From the NCBI GenBank assembly GCA_035307785.1, contig DATGHS010000023.1, positions 1-64,000 on the forward strand: a stretch of 64,000 bases of DNA, in the 5' to 3' direction. The first letter of the stretch is position 1. Every line of letters starts with the position of its first letter. The notes under the pieces are model-generated. The model did no database searches and was not told the origin of the DNA. It worked only from the letters and a program-made list of their open reading frames with translations. Positions 31,933-40,227 of the stretch are shown here, one piece after another. This stretch comes from DATGHS01 sp035307785 (lineage in GTDB: Bacteria; Planctomycetota; Planctomycetia; Gemmatales; Gemmataceae). The position numbers and the translations under genes are program-made.

Positions 31933-32835
31933 ATGCTCCAACAATTCAATCCCAAGAACCGCGACCTCATCGTCAACATCAACGGCAAGCTCGTGCACCG
32001 TGATCAGGCTGGCGTAAGCCCGTTTGATTCCGCGGTGCAGGGGGGCGATGCCGTGTGGGAAGGACTGCGGCTTTACAATGGCCGCATCTTCAAGCTCACC
32101 GAACATCTCGACCGGCTTCGAAGTTCGGCCCTGGCGTTGGCATTTGCGCAGATTCCGAGTCGCGACGAGATCACGCGCGAAATCAAGCGAACGCTCGCGG
32201 CCAATCAGATGCGCGACGGCGTACATATCCGCCTGACCATTACGCGCGGAGTGAAATACACCTCTGGCATGGACCCCCGGCTCAATACGGCTGGTCCCAC
32301 GCTCATCGTGCTGGCGGAATTCAAGGACCCGGTTTACGATTTCAGCGGCATCACGCTGATCACCAGTAGCGTACGCCGCTTTCCGCCCGATTGCCTTGAT
32401 CCGAAGATTCATCATTGCAATTTGCTGCAATCGATTCTGGCAAAAATACAGGCCAATGCGGCCGGAGCCGACGATGCCTTGATGCTCGACCGCGAAGGCT
32501 TTGTGGCCGAGACGAATGCCACGCATATATTCGCGGTCGAGAAAGGCCTCGTGCAAACGAGCCTGGAGTCTGCCTGTCCGGAAGGCATCACCCGGGCCAC
32601 GGTAGTAGAGATTTGCCATTCGGAAGGAATTCCTTGTCGCGAGAAGCAACTAACACTGACTGAGGTTTACCGGGCCGACGAAATGTTCTGCACCGGCACT
32701 ATGGGCGAACTGGCCCCGGTAATTCAGGTGGATGGCCGGCCCATCGGCAACAGCCAGCCGGGGCAGATGACGAAGCGCTTACTTGAAAGCTACCGCCGCC
32801 GCACCGCGACGGAAGGCACGGTGGTGGTAGAGTAG
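31933..32835 (+). CDS. class IV aminotransferase (BCAT/D-amino acid aminotransferase-like)
   Basis: The 300-residue product is a pyridoxal-phosphate aminotransferase of fold type IV. It has VSPFDSAVQGGDAVWEGLRLYNG, DPKIHHCNLLQSILAKIQA (with the lysine that would bind the cofactor), EGFVAETNATHIFAVEKG and FCTGTMGELAPVIQVDG. Length and motif order match branched-chain or D-amino acid aminotransferases; substrate choice cannot be read directly. From memory it resembles the C-terminal half of the plant branched-chain-aminotransferase-like protein whose N-terminal half matches the gene at 30120. I start at ATG 31933. Confidence 0.9.
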   Translation: MLQQFNPKNRDLIVNINGKLVHRDQAGVSPFDSAVQGGDAVWEGLRLYNGRIFKLTEHLDRLRSSALALAFAQIPSRDEITREIKRTLAANQMRDGVHIRLTITRGVKYTSGMDPRLNTAGPTLIVLAEFKDPVYDFSGITLITSSVRRFPPDCLDPKIHHCNLLQSILAKIQANAAGADDALMLDREGFVAETNATHIFAVEKGLVQTSLESACPEGITRATVVEICHSEGIPCREKQLTLTEVYRADEMFCTGTMGELAPVIQVDGRPIGNSQPGQMTKRLLESYRRRTATEGTVVVE

Positions 32836-32897
32836 GCCTTGTGCTGCGCCACAAGCAGCGTAACATGATGGTTTACTTTCGCTGTGAAAGGTTCCGC

Positions 32898-33803
32898 ATG
32901 TCCCTCCTAGTTGTTGGCACGGTCGCATTTGATTCCATCGAGACGCCCCATGGCTCGGTCGAGCGCATCCTCGGCGGCTCGGCTATGTTTTCGTCCATGG
33001 CGGCAAGCTTCTTCACGAAGCCCCGGCTGGTGGGAGTGGTGGGAGAAGACTTTCCCAACTTTCATCGAGAATCGATGAAGGAGCGCGGCATCGACCTGGC
33101 TGGACTGCAAACCGAAAAAGGCGGCAAGACCTTCTACTGGAAGGGCCGCTATCACGAGAACATGAATAGCCGGGAAACGATGGAAGTACACTTGAACGTA
33201 CTCGCCACGTTTAACCCGGAGCTGCCTGCCAGCTTTCGCGACAGCACGCACGTCTTCCTGGCCAATAGTAGCCCCGCTGTACAGATGAAAGTGCTCGATC
33301 AGGTCCACAAGCCGCAACTCGTGCTGGCCGACACCATGGATTTCTGGATCACCTCGTCTCACGACGACTTGATGAAGTTGCTGCCGCGCATCGACGGGCT
33401 GTTGCTCAACGACAGCGAAGCCAGCTTGCTCACCGGCGAGAACCACATGTTGAAGGCGGGCCGGAAGATTCAGGATATGGGGCCGAAGTTCGTGATCGTC
33501 AAGCGCGGCGAACATGGGGCCATGCTCATCAGCGGCGACGGTGTCTTCGTCATCCCCGCCTGGCCGACGGAGTATGTGGTCGATCCCACCGGGGCCGGCG
33601 ATTCCTTTGCCGGCGGTGTTCTTGGGCACTTGATCGCCCATCCGGAAGGGCCACGGCATGGTCGGCTCCGGCGGGCGATGGTATATGGCACCGTTATCGC
33701 GAGCTTGTGTGTTGAGGACTTCGGCCCTAACCGGCTGCGGAAGACCGACCGCAACGAGATTGATGATCGGGTGGAGAAATACCGTGCGATGCTCGACTTT
33801 TGA
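32898..33803 (+). CDS. PfkB-family carbohydrate/nucleoside kinase
   Basis: This 301-residue protein carries the PfkB signatures: VERILGGSAMFSSMAASFF near residue 20 and the catalytic DPTGAGDSFAGGVLGHL near residue 230. The aspartate of GAGD is the expected general base. The second half also has LLLNDSEASLLTG, common in the family. Members phosphorylate sugars or nucleosides such as ribose, fructose or adenosine; the substrate here is not evident. ATG 32898 follows GAAAGG. It is 62 bases downstream of the aminotransferase, probably in the same unit. Confidence 0.9.
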   Translation: MSLLVVGTVAFDSIETPHGSVERILGGSAMFSSMAASFFTKPRLVGVVGEDFPNFHRESMKERGIDLAGLQTEKGGKTFYWKGRYHENMNSRETMEVHLNVLATFNPELPASFRDSTHVFLANSSPAVQMKVLDQVHKPQLVLADTMDFWITSSHDDLMKLLPRIDGLLLNDSEASLLTGENHMLKAGRKIQDMGPKFVIVKRGEHGAMLISGDGVFVIPAWPTEYVVDPTGAGDSFAGGVLGHLIAHPEGPRHGRLRRAMVYGTVIASLCVEDFGPNRLRKTDRNEIDDRVEKYRAMLDF

Positions 33804-33823
33804 TCCGGCTAAGCCGCAAGTGG

Positions 33824-34339
33824 CTATTCCCCGTTGCGCTCCTGCCGCCAGCGTTCGAGTTGCCGCTGGATCATCGCCCGCCGGTCGGCCTGAATCTGGC
33901 GCATCTGCGTGAAGGCAAAGCGGCGCGTGGCAAACACATCGACAGCGGCCAGCAAGAGTATGAGCCCCAACACGATTAGCGTCGCAATCCAGTAGCCGGC
34001 ATAGAAGCGCGCAAATTGCTTCTGTTCCGGAGTCATCGGCTCGGAACGGCCTTCCTTGCGCATCTGCACGCGCTCTTCGCCCAATTGCTCGGCTTGGTTC
34101 TGCATTTGGGAGAGGAAGGGAATGGCCATCAGGCCCGCGAGCAGAAGCGTGAGGCCGCTGTTGATTAGCCGTCGCCAGGCCTGCTTCCGCAGGAAATGCC
34201 GCTCAGGCGGAAGCATCTCGAATTGCGGGGTGGTGCGCCGGAGGATTCGCACACTCTTCCACGTATAGTACCCGGCCAGTAACAGCAGCAGCCCCACCAG
34301 ACCGGCCAACGCTAGATGGATGTACACGGGTGCTTCCAC
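33824..34339 (-). CDS. membrane protein of unknown function
   Basis: The 171-residue product has three hydrophobic segments (LALAGLVGLLLLLAGYYTW, LINSGLTLLLAGLMAIPFL and YWIATLIVLGLILLLAAVDVF) and a charged, probably cytoplasmic C-terminal helix (RQIQADRRAMIQRQLERWRQ). A coiled central loop (QMQNQAEQLGEERVQMRKEGR) lies between helices two and three. I recognise no family. It is convergent with the PfkB-type kinase gene. Confidence 0.7.
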   Translation of the reverse strand: MEAPVYIHLALAGLVGLLLLLAGYYTWKSVRILRRTTPQFEMLPPERHFLRKQAWRRLINSGLTLLLAGLMAIPFLSQMQNQAEQLGEERVQMRKEGRSEPMTPEQKQFARFYAGYWIATLIVLGLILLLAAVDVFATRRFAFTQMRQIQADRRAMIQRQLERWRQERNGE

Positions 34340-34646
34340 ACAAAGATGGGAAACTCGGCAAAAGGTACTGCCGGTATTCTAGCCTGCCGGGCGAAATGGA
34401 GGCCAGTATAATCTTTAGTGACGATTTTTTCGGAACAGAGACCGATTCCTTTCTCATGCGCTTGCGAAGGCTCCTGTCAAACTGCGAACTTTGCGTAATT
34501 GCGGAAAAGCAGAGAATAACTATCAATCTGCGCGGCAGCGACTGCCCTCGGCTCGTCCGGTGCCATCGGGAAACCGTGCCAGATAAAGGAATTTCATTGC
34601 GATTTCGGTACAAATAGCTTTGTATGGTGGCGGCGGATTAAGAACT
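34340..34646. other. intergenic region before asnB
   Basis: About 300 bases separate the convergent/divergent neighbours. A 95-codon frame at 34330-34617 has no family features and overlaps the start of the membrane protein gene, so I do not call it. I see no hairpin or RNA gene. The asnB promoter probably lies here. Confidence 0.5.
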
Positions 34647-36668
34647 ATGTGTGGAATCGCCGGAATACTGGATCTCACGGGCCGGAAGGCGGCGCCGCCG
34701 GATGTGGTGCGGCGCATGGCCTCAGCCATCGTCCGCCGCGGCCCGGATGAGGATGGCTTTCTCGATCAGCAGAATGTGTGTCTCGGTAATCGCCGGCTGA
34801 GCATTGTTGGCCTCAAAGATGGACGGCAGCCCATCGGCAACGAGGACGGCTCGGTTCAGGTTGTCTTTAACGGCGAACTCTTCAATTATCCGGAACAGCG
34901 GCGGGAACTCGAAGCCCGCGGTCACCGCTTCGCTCGGCACACAGATACTGAGCTGCTGCCGCACATGTGGGAAGAGCACGGCGAAGCGATGTGGGAAAAG
35001 CTACGGGGCCAGTTCGCCGTCGCGCTCTGGGATAAGCGGCAAGAACGGCTGATCCTGGCCCGCGACCGTTTCGGTATCTGCCCACTCTTTTGGACGATCC
35101 AGCGGCCGACCCATGGCGAATTTGCTGGCGGAAACTGGCTGCTCTTCGCCTCCGAAACCAAAGCACTACTCGCTTCCGGCTTGGTAGAAGCGCGGCCCGA
35201 TGTGCGCGGCATCAACCACATCTTCACGTTCTTCGCCACGCCGGGACCGGTCACCTGCTTCGAAGGCGTGCAGATGCTCTTGCCGGGGCGCTACCTGGAC
35301 TTGCATGTCGGCGATGAGTCGGAGCCGCGGGAAAAGACCTTTTACGAATTCGACTTCCCGGATCGCGGTCACGAAATCCGTCATGCCGATCCGAAGAGGC
35401 TCACCGATGAATTCGAGCAAGTGTTCACCAAATCGGTGAGTCAGAAACTCCGGGCCGACGTGCCGGTGGTTTCGTACCTGTCGGGCGGCGTGGATTCATC
35501 TATCGTGGTCGCCCTGGCGAAGCAGGTCATGGGACGGCCGATTCCCACATTCACCATCGGCATCGGCGGCGATCCGAAGCTGAATGAGGAATCGGAGGCC
35601 ACCATCGTGGCCAGGCACGTCGGCGCCACCGATCGCGTTATCGTGAAATGCGGGCACGCCGAACTGCTGGCTACCTATCCGGAACTTGTTCGGGCAGCAG
35701 AAGTGCCGGTCGTGGACACGGCCTGCGCCGCGCTGTTGCTGCTGGCCAAGGCGGTGCGTGAAAAAGGCTACAAGGTCACTATCACCGGCGAAGGGGCCGA
35801 CGAATGGCTGGCCGGTTATCCCTGGTTCAAGGTGCAGCGGCTCCGCGCGGCCATTGATCTCGTTCCGGGTCTCAAACTATCACGCTGGATGCAACGGGCA
35901 TTCCTGACTGTGACCGGCGTGCCCATGTATTCCGAGAAAATCATCCAGGAGCGGGAAGACATCCTTGGCGGGCCGAACGCCTGGCTCAACGTTTGGGGCC
36001 TGATGACCCTGTCCAAGCTCCGTTTCTTCCGCCCGGAGATGTGGGAACGGCTCAAGGACCACAACCCGTTCCTCGATCTGCAACTGAACCGCGAGCGGAT
36101 GGCGAAATGGCACCCGTTCCACCGCTCGTTGCTCATGGGCGCGCGCGTGATGTTGCCGGGTTTGCTGCTCTCGTCGAAGGGCGACCGCGTGGCCATGAAT
36201 TCCTCGGTCGAAGCGCGCTATCCGTTCCTCGATGAAGAGGTCTTCGCGTTCCTGGCTCAGTTGCACCCGCGCTGGAAGCTGCGCGGGCTATTTCGCGACA
36301 AGTACATTCTTCGTTTGCTGGCTCAGCGCTATCTTCCCAAGGAGATCGCCTGGCGGCGGAAAGCGATGTTCCGCGCGCCGATGGATAGCTTCCATGGGCT
36401 GGAAAAACGGCAGCCGGGCGGTGAATGGGTCGAGCCGCTTCTGAGCGAAGAAGCATTGAACCACACGGGATACTTCGATGCCGCGGCGGTAACGAAATGG
36501 CGGCGCGACTTTCGCCGATTTCGGCCCGGCTCCATCGCACGAACGTCGCTGGAGATGGGCCTCGCCGGCGTCACTGCCACGCAGTTGTGGCACCATACGT
36601 ACATCGAGGAAATTGCAGATACGAGCGCTTCGCCGCATGCTGCACGCGGCGTTGCACAGAGAACGTAG
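34647..36668 (+). CDS. asnB: asparagine synthase (glutamine-hydrolysing)
   Basis: The 673-residue product begins MCGIAG, so cleavage of the first methionine leaves the catalytic Cys of the glutaminase domain. That domain continues with RRGPDEDG, GNRRLSIVG and FNGELFNY. The synthetase domain has the pyrophosphate loop YLSGGVDSSIVVAL (SGGVDSS at 279-285) and GEGADEWLAGYPWF. The full set of active-site motifs is present, so it is likely active. It catalyses ATP-dependent conversion of aspartate to asparagine, or in some relatives amidation of sugars or peptides. ATG 34647 is chosen because the cysteine must follow the start codon. Confidence 0.93.
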   Translation: MCGIAGILDLTGRKAAPPDVVRRMASAIVRRGPDEDGFLDQQNVCLGNRRLSIVGLKDGRQPIGNEDGSVQVVFNGELFNYPEQRRELEARGHRFARHTDTELLPHMWEEHGEAMWEKLRGQFAVALWDKRQERLILARDRFGICPLFWTIQRPTHGEFAGGNWLLFASETKALLASGLVEARPDVRGINHIFTFFATPGPVTCFEGVQMLLPGRYLDLHVGDESEPREKTFYEFDFPDRGHEIRHADPKRLTDEFEQVFTKSVSQKLRADVPVVSYLSGGVDSSIVVALAKQVMGRPIPTFTIGIGGDPKLNEESEATIVARHVGATDRVIVKCGHAELLATYPELVRAAEVPVVDTACAALLLLAKAVREKGYKVTITGEGADEWLAGYPWFKVQRLRAAIDLVPGLKLSRWMQRAFLTVTGVPMYSEKIIQEREDILGGPNAWLNVWGLMTLSKLRFFRPEMWERLKDHNPFLDLQLNRERMAKWHPFHRSLLMGARVMLPGLLLSSKGDRVAMNSSVEARYPFLDEEVFAFLAQLHPRWKLRGLFRDKYILRLLAQRYLPKEIAWRRKAMFRAPMDSFHGLEKRQPGGEWVEPLLSEEALNHTGYFDAAAVTKWRRDFRRFRPGSIARTSLEMGLAGVTATQLWHHTYIEEIADTSASPHAARGVAQRT

Positions 36669-36722
36669 AACGGAGTTCATTCCGTTCACGCGAGCCGATC
36701 AGAACGGAATGAATTCCGTTCT
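36668..36722. repeat. inverted repeat with GAACGGAATGAATTCCGTTC arms
   Basis: Arms 36668-36688 and 36702-36722 are almost perfect complements. Each arm is itself nearly palindromic, so it can also form two separate hairpins. It overlaps the last base of asnB and precedes the permease gene. Confidence 0.8.
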
Positions 36723-36755
36723 GCGATTGGTCACGGAAACGTCCTTGGAAGAAAG

Positions 36756-37880
36756 ATGTCCTACACCCTCGCCACGCTCTGGTTTGATCGGCACCGTTAT
36801 ATCCCAGGCATCCTGGCCGTGGGTTTTAGCGCGTTGCTGATTGCTCTGCAGTGCGGGCTGCTGGTCGGCCTGCTGTCGGTGACTTCGATTCCCATTGACC
36901 GCTCGCAAGCCGACATTTGGTTTGGTTCGCCGAAAATCCTCAGCGTGGACGTGAATCAGCCGATCTCGGAAAACTTCGCGATCGCCCGACTTGGCAACCA
37001 ACCAGAGGTCGTGCAAGTCGAGCCATATATCCTTCGCTTCGGCACCTGGGAAAAACCCAACGGCGGCGCGGACATGTGCATCATCGTCGGCTCGAGGCTG
37101 AGCGAGGGTTCGCTCGGGGCGGTCGACAAGCTCACGCCCGACCTGCGCATGCGACTAACGGAGCCCGACACGATCGTGGTGGATGAATCAGAACTGGAGC
37201 GACTCGACGTTTCCGGCGTAGGTGATTCCGCCAAGATCCTCGGCCGCAAGGTGAAAATCGTTGGCTTGGTCAGCGGAATGAAGAGCATCGCCGGCCCGTA
37301 CGTGTTTTGCTCGCTCCCCACCGCGCGCAGCATTCTGCGCTATCAGCAGGATCAGGCCACGTATGTTCTGGCGCGCTGTCGCAATCCGGAAGACGCGCCC
37401 CTGCTCGTGCAACGGTTGCGCGAAGAATACAATGACAACATTTCGGCGTATACGAAACCGGAGTTTTCCCGCCGCTCGCGCATGCACTGGCTTACGAAAA
37501 CGAAAGCCGGCATTGCCCTCGGTTACGCGGCCGCGCTCGGCCTGCTGGTCGGCGCCGTGGTTACCGTCCAAACGTTGTATGCTGCGACGATGGCCTCGAT
37601 GCGCGAATATGCTACGCTCCTGGCCCTCGGAATTCCGCGGCGGCGATTGGCGATGACCGTCTTGCTGCAGGCCTTTTGGATCGGCATCCTGGGGATTGCT
37701 GTGTCGCTGCCGGCCACGTTTGGCCTGGCCGAGCTTGCCGGCCTCTTCGGAGTGAGGCCGTATTTGCCCATCGAACTGCTGGCCGGGGCGGGCGCAATCA
37801 CTCTGTTCATGGCCATGCTGGCGGGGGTCATCGCGCTGCGTTCGATTCGGCAAATCGAACCCGTGAACCTACTACGCTAA
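36756..37880 (+). CDS. FtsX/DevC-type ABC transporter permease
   Basis: The 374-residue product has one N-terminal membrane helix (YIPGILAVGFSALLIALQCGLLVGLL), a large periplasmic domain (residues 50-260) and three C-terminal helices (GIALGYAAALGLLVGAVVTVQTL, LLQAFWIGILGIAVSLPATFGLA, ITLFMAMLAGVIALRSIRQI). That is the FtsX-like MacB/DevC topology. The family uses mechanical coupling to an outer-envelope adaptor rather than a substrate channel. The neighbours are an ATPase and an HlyD-type adaptor, making a complete DevBCA-like exporter. The cargo (glycolipid, lipoprotein or other) cannot be read. Confidence 0.9.
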   Translation: MSYTLATLWFDRHRYIPGILAVGFSALLIALQCGLLVGLLSVTSIPIDRSQADIWFGSPKILSVDVNQPISENFAIARLGNQPEVVQVEPYILRFGTWEKPNGGADMCIIVGSRLSEGSLGAVDKLTPDLRMRLTEPDTIVVDESELERLDVSGVGDSAKILGRKVKIVGLVSGMKSIAGPYVFCSLPTARSILRYQQDQATYVLARCRNPEDAPLLVQRLREEYNDNISAYTKPEFSRRSRMHWLTKTKAGIALGYAAALGLLVGAVVTVQTLYAATMASMREYATLLALGIPRRRLAMTVLLQAFWIGILGIAVSLPATFGLAELAGLFGVRPYLPIELLAGAGAITLFMAMLAGVIALRSIRQIEPVNLLR

Positions 37881-38115
37881 AGAGACAGAGGGCTATAGAA
37901 TAAACAGGCTAATTTGTCGTTCGCAATGACTATGTTCAGACACCCATGACGGTGGGAATCCGGCGCTAATGACCTGCGCCAACGCCCCATGTATTGAAGG
38001 TAACGTAACCTTTGGAAGTGTTGCCGGCATTCATTGGAAGGCGGTTGTGTCGGATTCCGCTGCCCAAGCTTCGGTAGGATTGTAGCCACGATTTGCACCA
38101 GGGAGAAGCGCCTGC

Positions 38116-38847
38116 ATGCATGACGATGCGCCGGTGTTGCAGGGAATCAACCTAACACGCAGCTTTGGCGACGGCGAAACGCGCACCTTCGCGCTGCGCA
38201 CAGTCAATCTGGATCTATATCGGGGGCAGTTGATTTTGCTGATGGGGCCGTCTGGGAGTGGAAAATCGACTTTGCTGGCTGTGCTGAGTGGTCTGTTGCA
38301 ACCGGATTCGGGGCAGGTACTGGCAGCAACGGGCGAGAAGATGATCGATGTGTGGAAGTTGAATGCCCGCGAACGCGAACGATTCCGATTAAATCATTGT
38401 GGGTTTATTTTCCAAGGGTACAACTTGTTCCCGGCGTTGACGGCGCGGCAACAGTTGGAAATAGTTCTGCGTTGGGGCCAGGGAAGTTCGGTGCGCGCCG
38501 CGCGCGAGCGGGCCGACGAAATTCTGGACTTGCTGGGTTTGGGTAAAAAGTGCAACCTGCTGCCGGGGCAATTGTCCGGAGGCGAAAAACAGCGGGTTGC
38601 CATTGGCCGGGCCTTGATTAAGTCGCCGCAGTTATGTTTTGCCGACGAACCAACCAGCGCGCTCGACTGGATGCACGGCGAACAAGTGATTGAACTGCTG
38701 CGACTGGCCGCGCATGAGCGCGGCTCGACGATACTGGTGGTTTCGCACGATCATCGCATCGTGCCGTTTGTGGATGCTGTCTATCATTTGGAAGATGGGC
38801 AGCTCATGGAAACGGGCGATCCCCAGGATGCCGCCGCCGCTCACTGA
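38116..38847 (+). CDS. ABC transporter ATP-binding protein (LolD/MacB/DevA-type)
   Basis: The 243-residue product has Walker A LMGPSGSGKSTLL (GxxGxGKS at 44-51), Q-loop FIFQGYNLFP, signature LSGGEKQRVAIGRAL and Walker B LCFADEPTSALD. It hydrolyses ATP to drive the FtsX-like permease encoded just upstream. Its sequence is of the LolD/MacB/DevA group, which suits extrusion rather than import. A gap of 235 bases separates it from the permease, so it might have its own promoter. The adaptor gene follows after 11 bases. Confidence 0.93.
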   Translation: MHDDAPVLQGINLTRSFGDGETRTFALRTVNLDLYRGQLILLMGPSGSGKSTLLAVLSGLLQPDSGQVLAATGEKMIDVWKLNARERERFRLNHCGFIFQGYNLFPALTARQQLEIVLRWGQGSSVRAARERADEILDLLGLGKKCNLLPGQLSGGEKQRVAIGRALIKSPQLCFADEPTSALDWMHGEQVIELLRLAAHERGSTILVVSHDHRIVPFVDAVYHLEDGQLMETGDPQDAAAAH

Positions 38848-38858
38848 AGGAACCTGTT

Positions 38859-39932
38859 ATGAGCTGGATTCGACATCGCGTATCCTGGATTGCCGGATTG
38901 TTCCTGCTCGTAGGCAGTCTGCTCGGCGCCAACTGGATCATGCACGGCCCGAAGAACAACCGCGAGCCGCAAAAGGGCGCGACCGAAAAGCCGTCCAACA
39001 CCACCGTGGTGGCCATGGGCCAGATAGATACCGAATTCAGCACGTACATTCTCGCTCCGGGTCAGATCGGCGAAGTGATCGAGGTTTACGTAAAAGATGG
39101 ACAGCATGTGAGCAAGGATACGCCTTTGCTGCGGCTCGATTCGCACCTGGCCGATTTCAATGTTAAGCAGGCAAAGTTTGGCATCGAAACCGCGCAGATT
39201 AGGCTCGCTCAAGCCGAAGATGGCTTGAAACAATGGGAGAGCCTTTGCCTTGCCAAGAAAGCAGTAATCGAAGCCAAACGATTCCAGAAGGCGGCTGCTG
39301 ACGAAAAATTGAAGAAAGCCAAGCAACTTCTGGATAGCAGGGTCAGCGACACCAGCGCGGATGTTAAAGCGGGCACTTACGAAATCCAGGGCCTCGAGCA
39401 GGCAATCGCCGCGGAACAGAAGGAATTGGAGGCGCTGGAGCACAAGAAGCCGATTCACGAGTTGAATCTGGCCAAGCAGAACCTGGCGAGCGCTCAGACG
39501 CAACTTGAACAAGCCCAATTCGGCGTCGAAAGGTGCGTGTTGAAGGCCCCATCCAACGGAACCGCAGTCCGCGTGCAGGCTCGCGTCGGCGACAAGGTCG
39601 GCCCGAACATGGCGTTTCCGGCCTTTTCGTTCCGGCCTGATGGCGACATCATCGTGCGGGCGGAGATTGACCCGGAGTTTGCTACGCAGGTGCAGATCGG
39701 GCAGAAAGCCACCATTCACGATTCGGCCAACTCCGGTCGCGTCTGGCGCGGTAAGGTCACCTTTGTGGCCGATGCCTTCCTACCCCGGCGCGACACCGGC
39801 AACGGCATCCCGAATCTCATCCAGCCGCAACAGGAAAACGTTCTGGAATGCAAGGTGACACTCGAACCCGGCCAGTCGCCGCTGCCATTTATTGGGCAAA
39901 AGGTGCGCGTTTATTTGGGCGGCGATCGTTGA
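38859..39932 (+). CDS. HlyD/DevB-type periplasmic adaptor protein
   Basis: The 357-residue product has an N-terminal membrane anchor (ISWIRHRVSWIAGLFLLVGSLLG), a biotinyl-lipoyl-like half motif (VEVYVKDGQHVSKDTPLLRLDS), and a long coiled-coil hairpin (residues about 100-240: KQAKFGIETAQIRLAQAEDGL...). It then returns to the second lipoyl half (VLKAPSNGTAVRVQARVGDKV) and a beta-barrel domain (ADIIVRAEIDPEF-like segment). It links the inner-membrane exporter to an outer-membrane partner. The order permease, ATPase, adaptor is distinctive. No TolC-like gene is present in the window. Confidence 0.92.
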   Translation: MSWIRHRVSWIAGLFLLVGSLLGANWIMHGPKNNREPQKGATEKPSNTTVVAMGQIDTEFSTYILAPGQIGEVIEVYVKDGQHVSKDTPLLRLDSHLADFNVKQAKFGIETAQIRLAQAEDGLKQWESLCLAKKAVIEAKRFQKAAADEKLKKAKQLLDSRVSDTSADVKAGTYEIQGLEQAIAAEQKELEALEHKKPIHELNLAKQNLASAQTQLEQAQFGVERCVLKAPSNGTAVRVQARVGDKVGPNMAFPAFSFRPDGDIIVRAEIDPEFATQVQIGQKATIHDSANSGRVWRGKVTFVADAFLPRRDTGNGIPNLIQPQQENVLECKVTLEPGQSPLPFIGQKVRVYLGGDR

Positions 39933-39949
39933 GCCAACTTGGCGATTCA

Positions 39950-40028
39950 TTTCCGTTTCTTCGAAACAGACACTCCCCCCATGAAATGAAACCCTTTTTG
40001 GTGAAATCAAACGCATTTTTGAATGACA
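39950..40028 (+). repeat. 79-base conserved intergenic element, copy B
   Basis: Gapless match of 69 of 79 bases to the reverse strand at 19203-19281. It ends with GAATGACA. It lies about 200 bases upstream of the MFS transporter start. A short reading frame through both copies gives similar peptides (HSPHE(M/T)KPF(L/F)VKSN) but the differences include several amino acid changes, so I favour a non-coding element. Confidence 0.85.
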
Positions 40029-40227
40029 GTTCGCAATCCGGATCGTATGTTGGAATGCCCCACGCTGCACGCCGGAAATCAACTTCGATTCCGCCTTGAA
40101 TTTGGGCAGGGCCATGCCAATTGGCTGAGCATTTCTTGCGAAAACAGCTGGACGTTCACTACTCCGGCTTTTAGCATCCCACCATCGGCTCTTCGACTTC
40201 TTGTTCTCTTAACACTCGGACTCTCCA

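Noticed and set aside
34330..34617. A 95-codon frame before asnB
   Set aside because: It overlaps the start of the neighbouring membrane protein gene on the other strand and shows no recognisable features.
39848..40099. A short peptide shared by the two 79-base elements
   Set aside because: Differences between copies change amino acids as often as not, and no start or ribosome-binding site is consistent, so a non-coding element is more likely.
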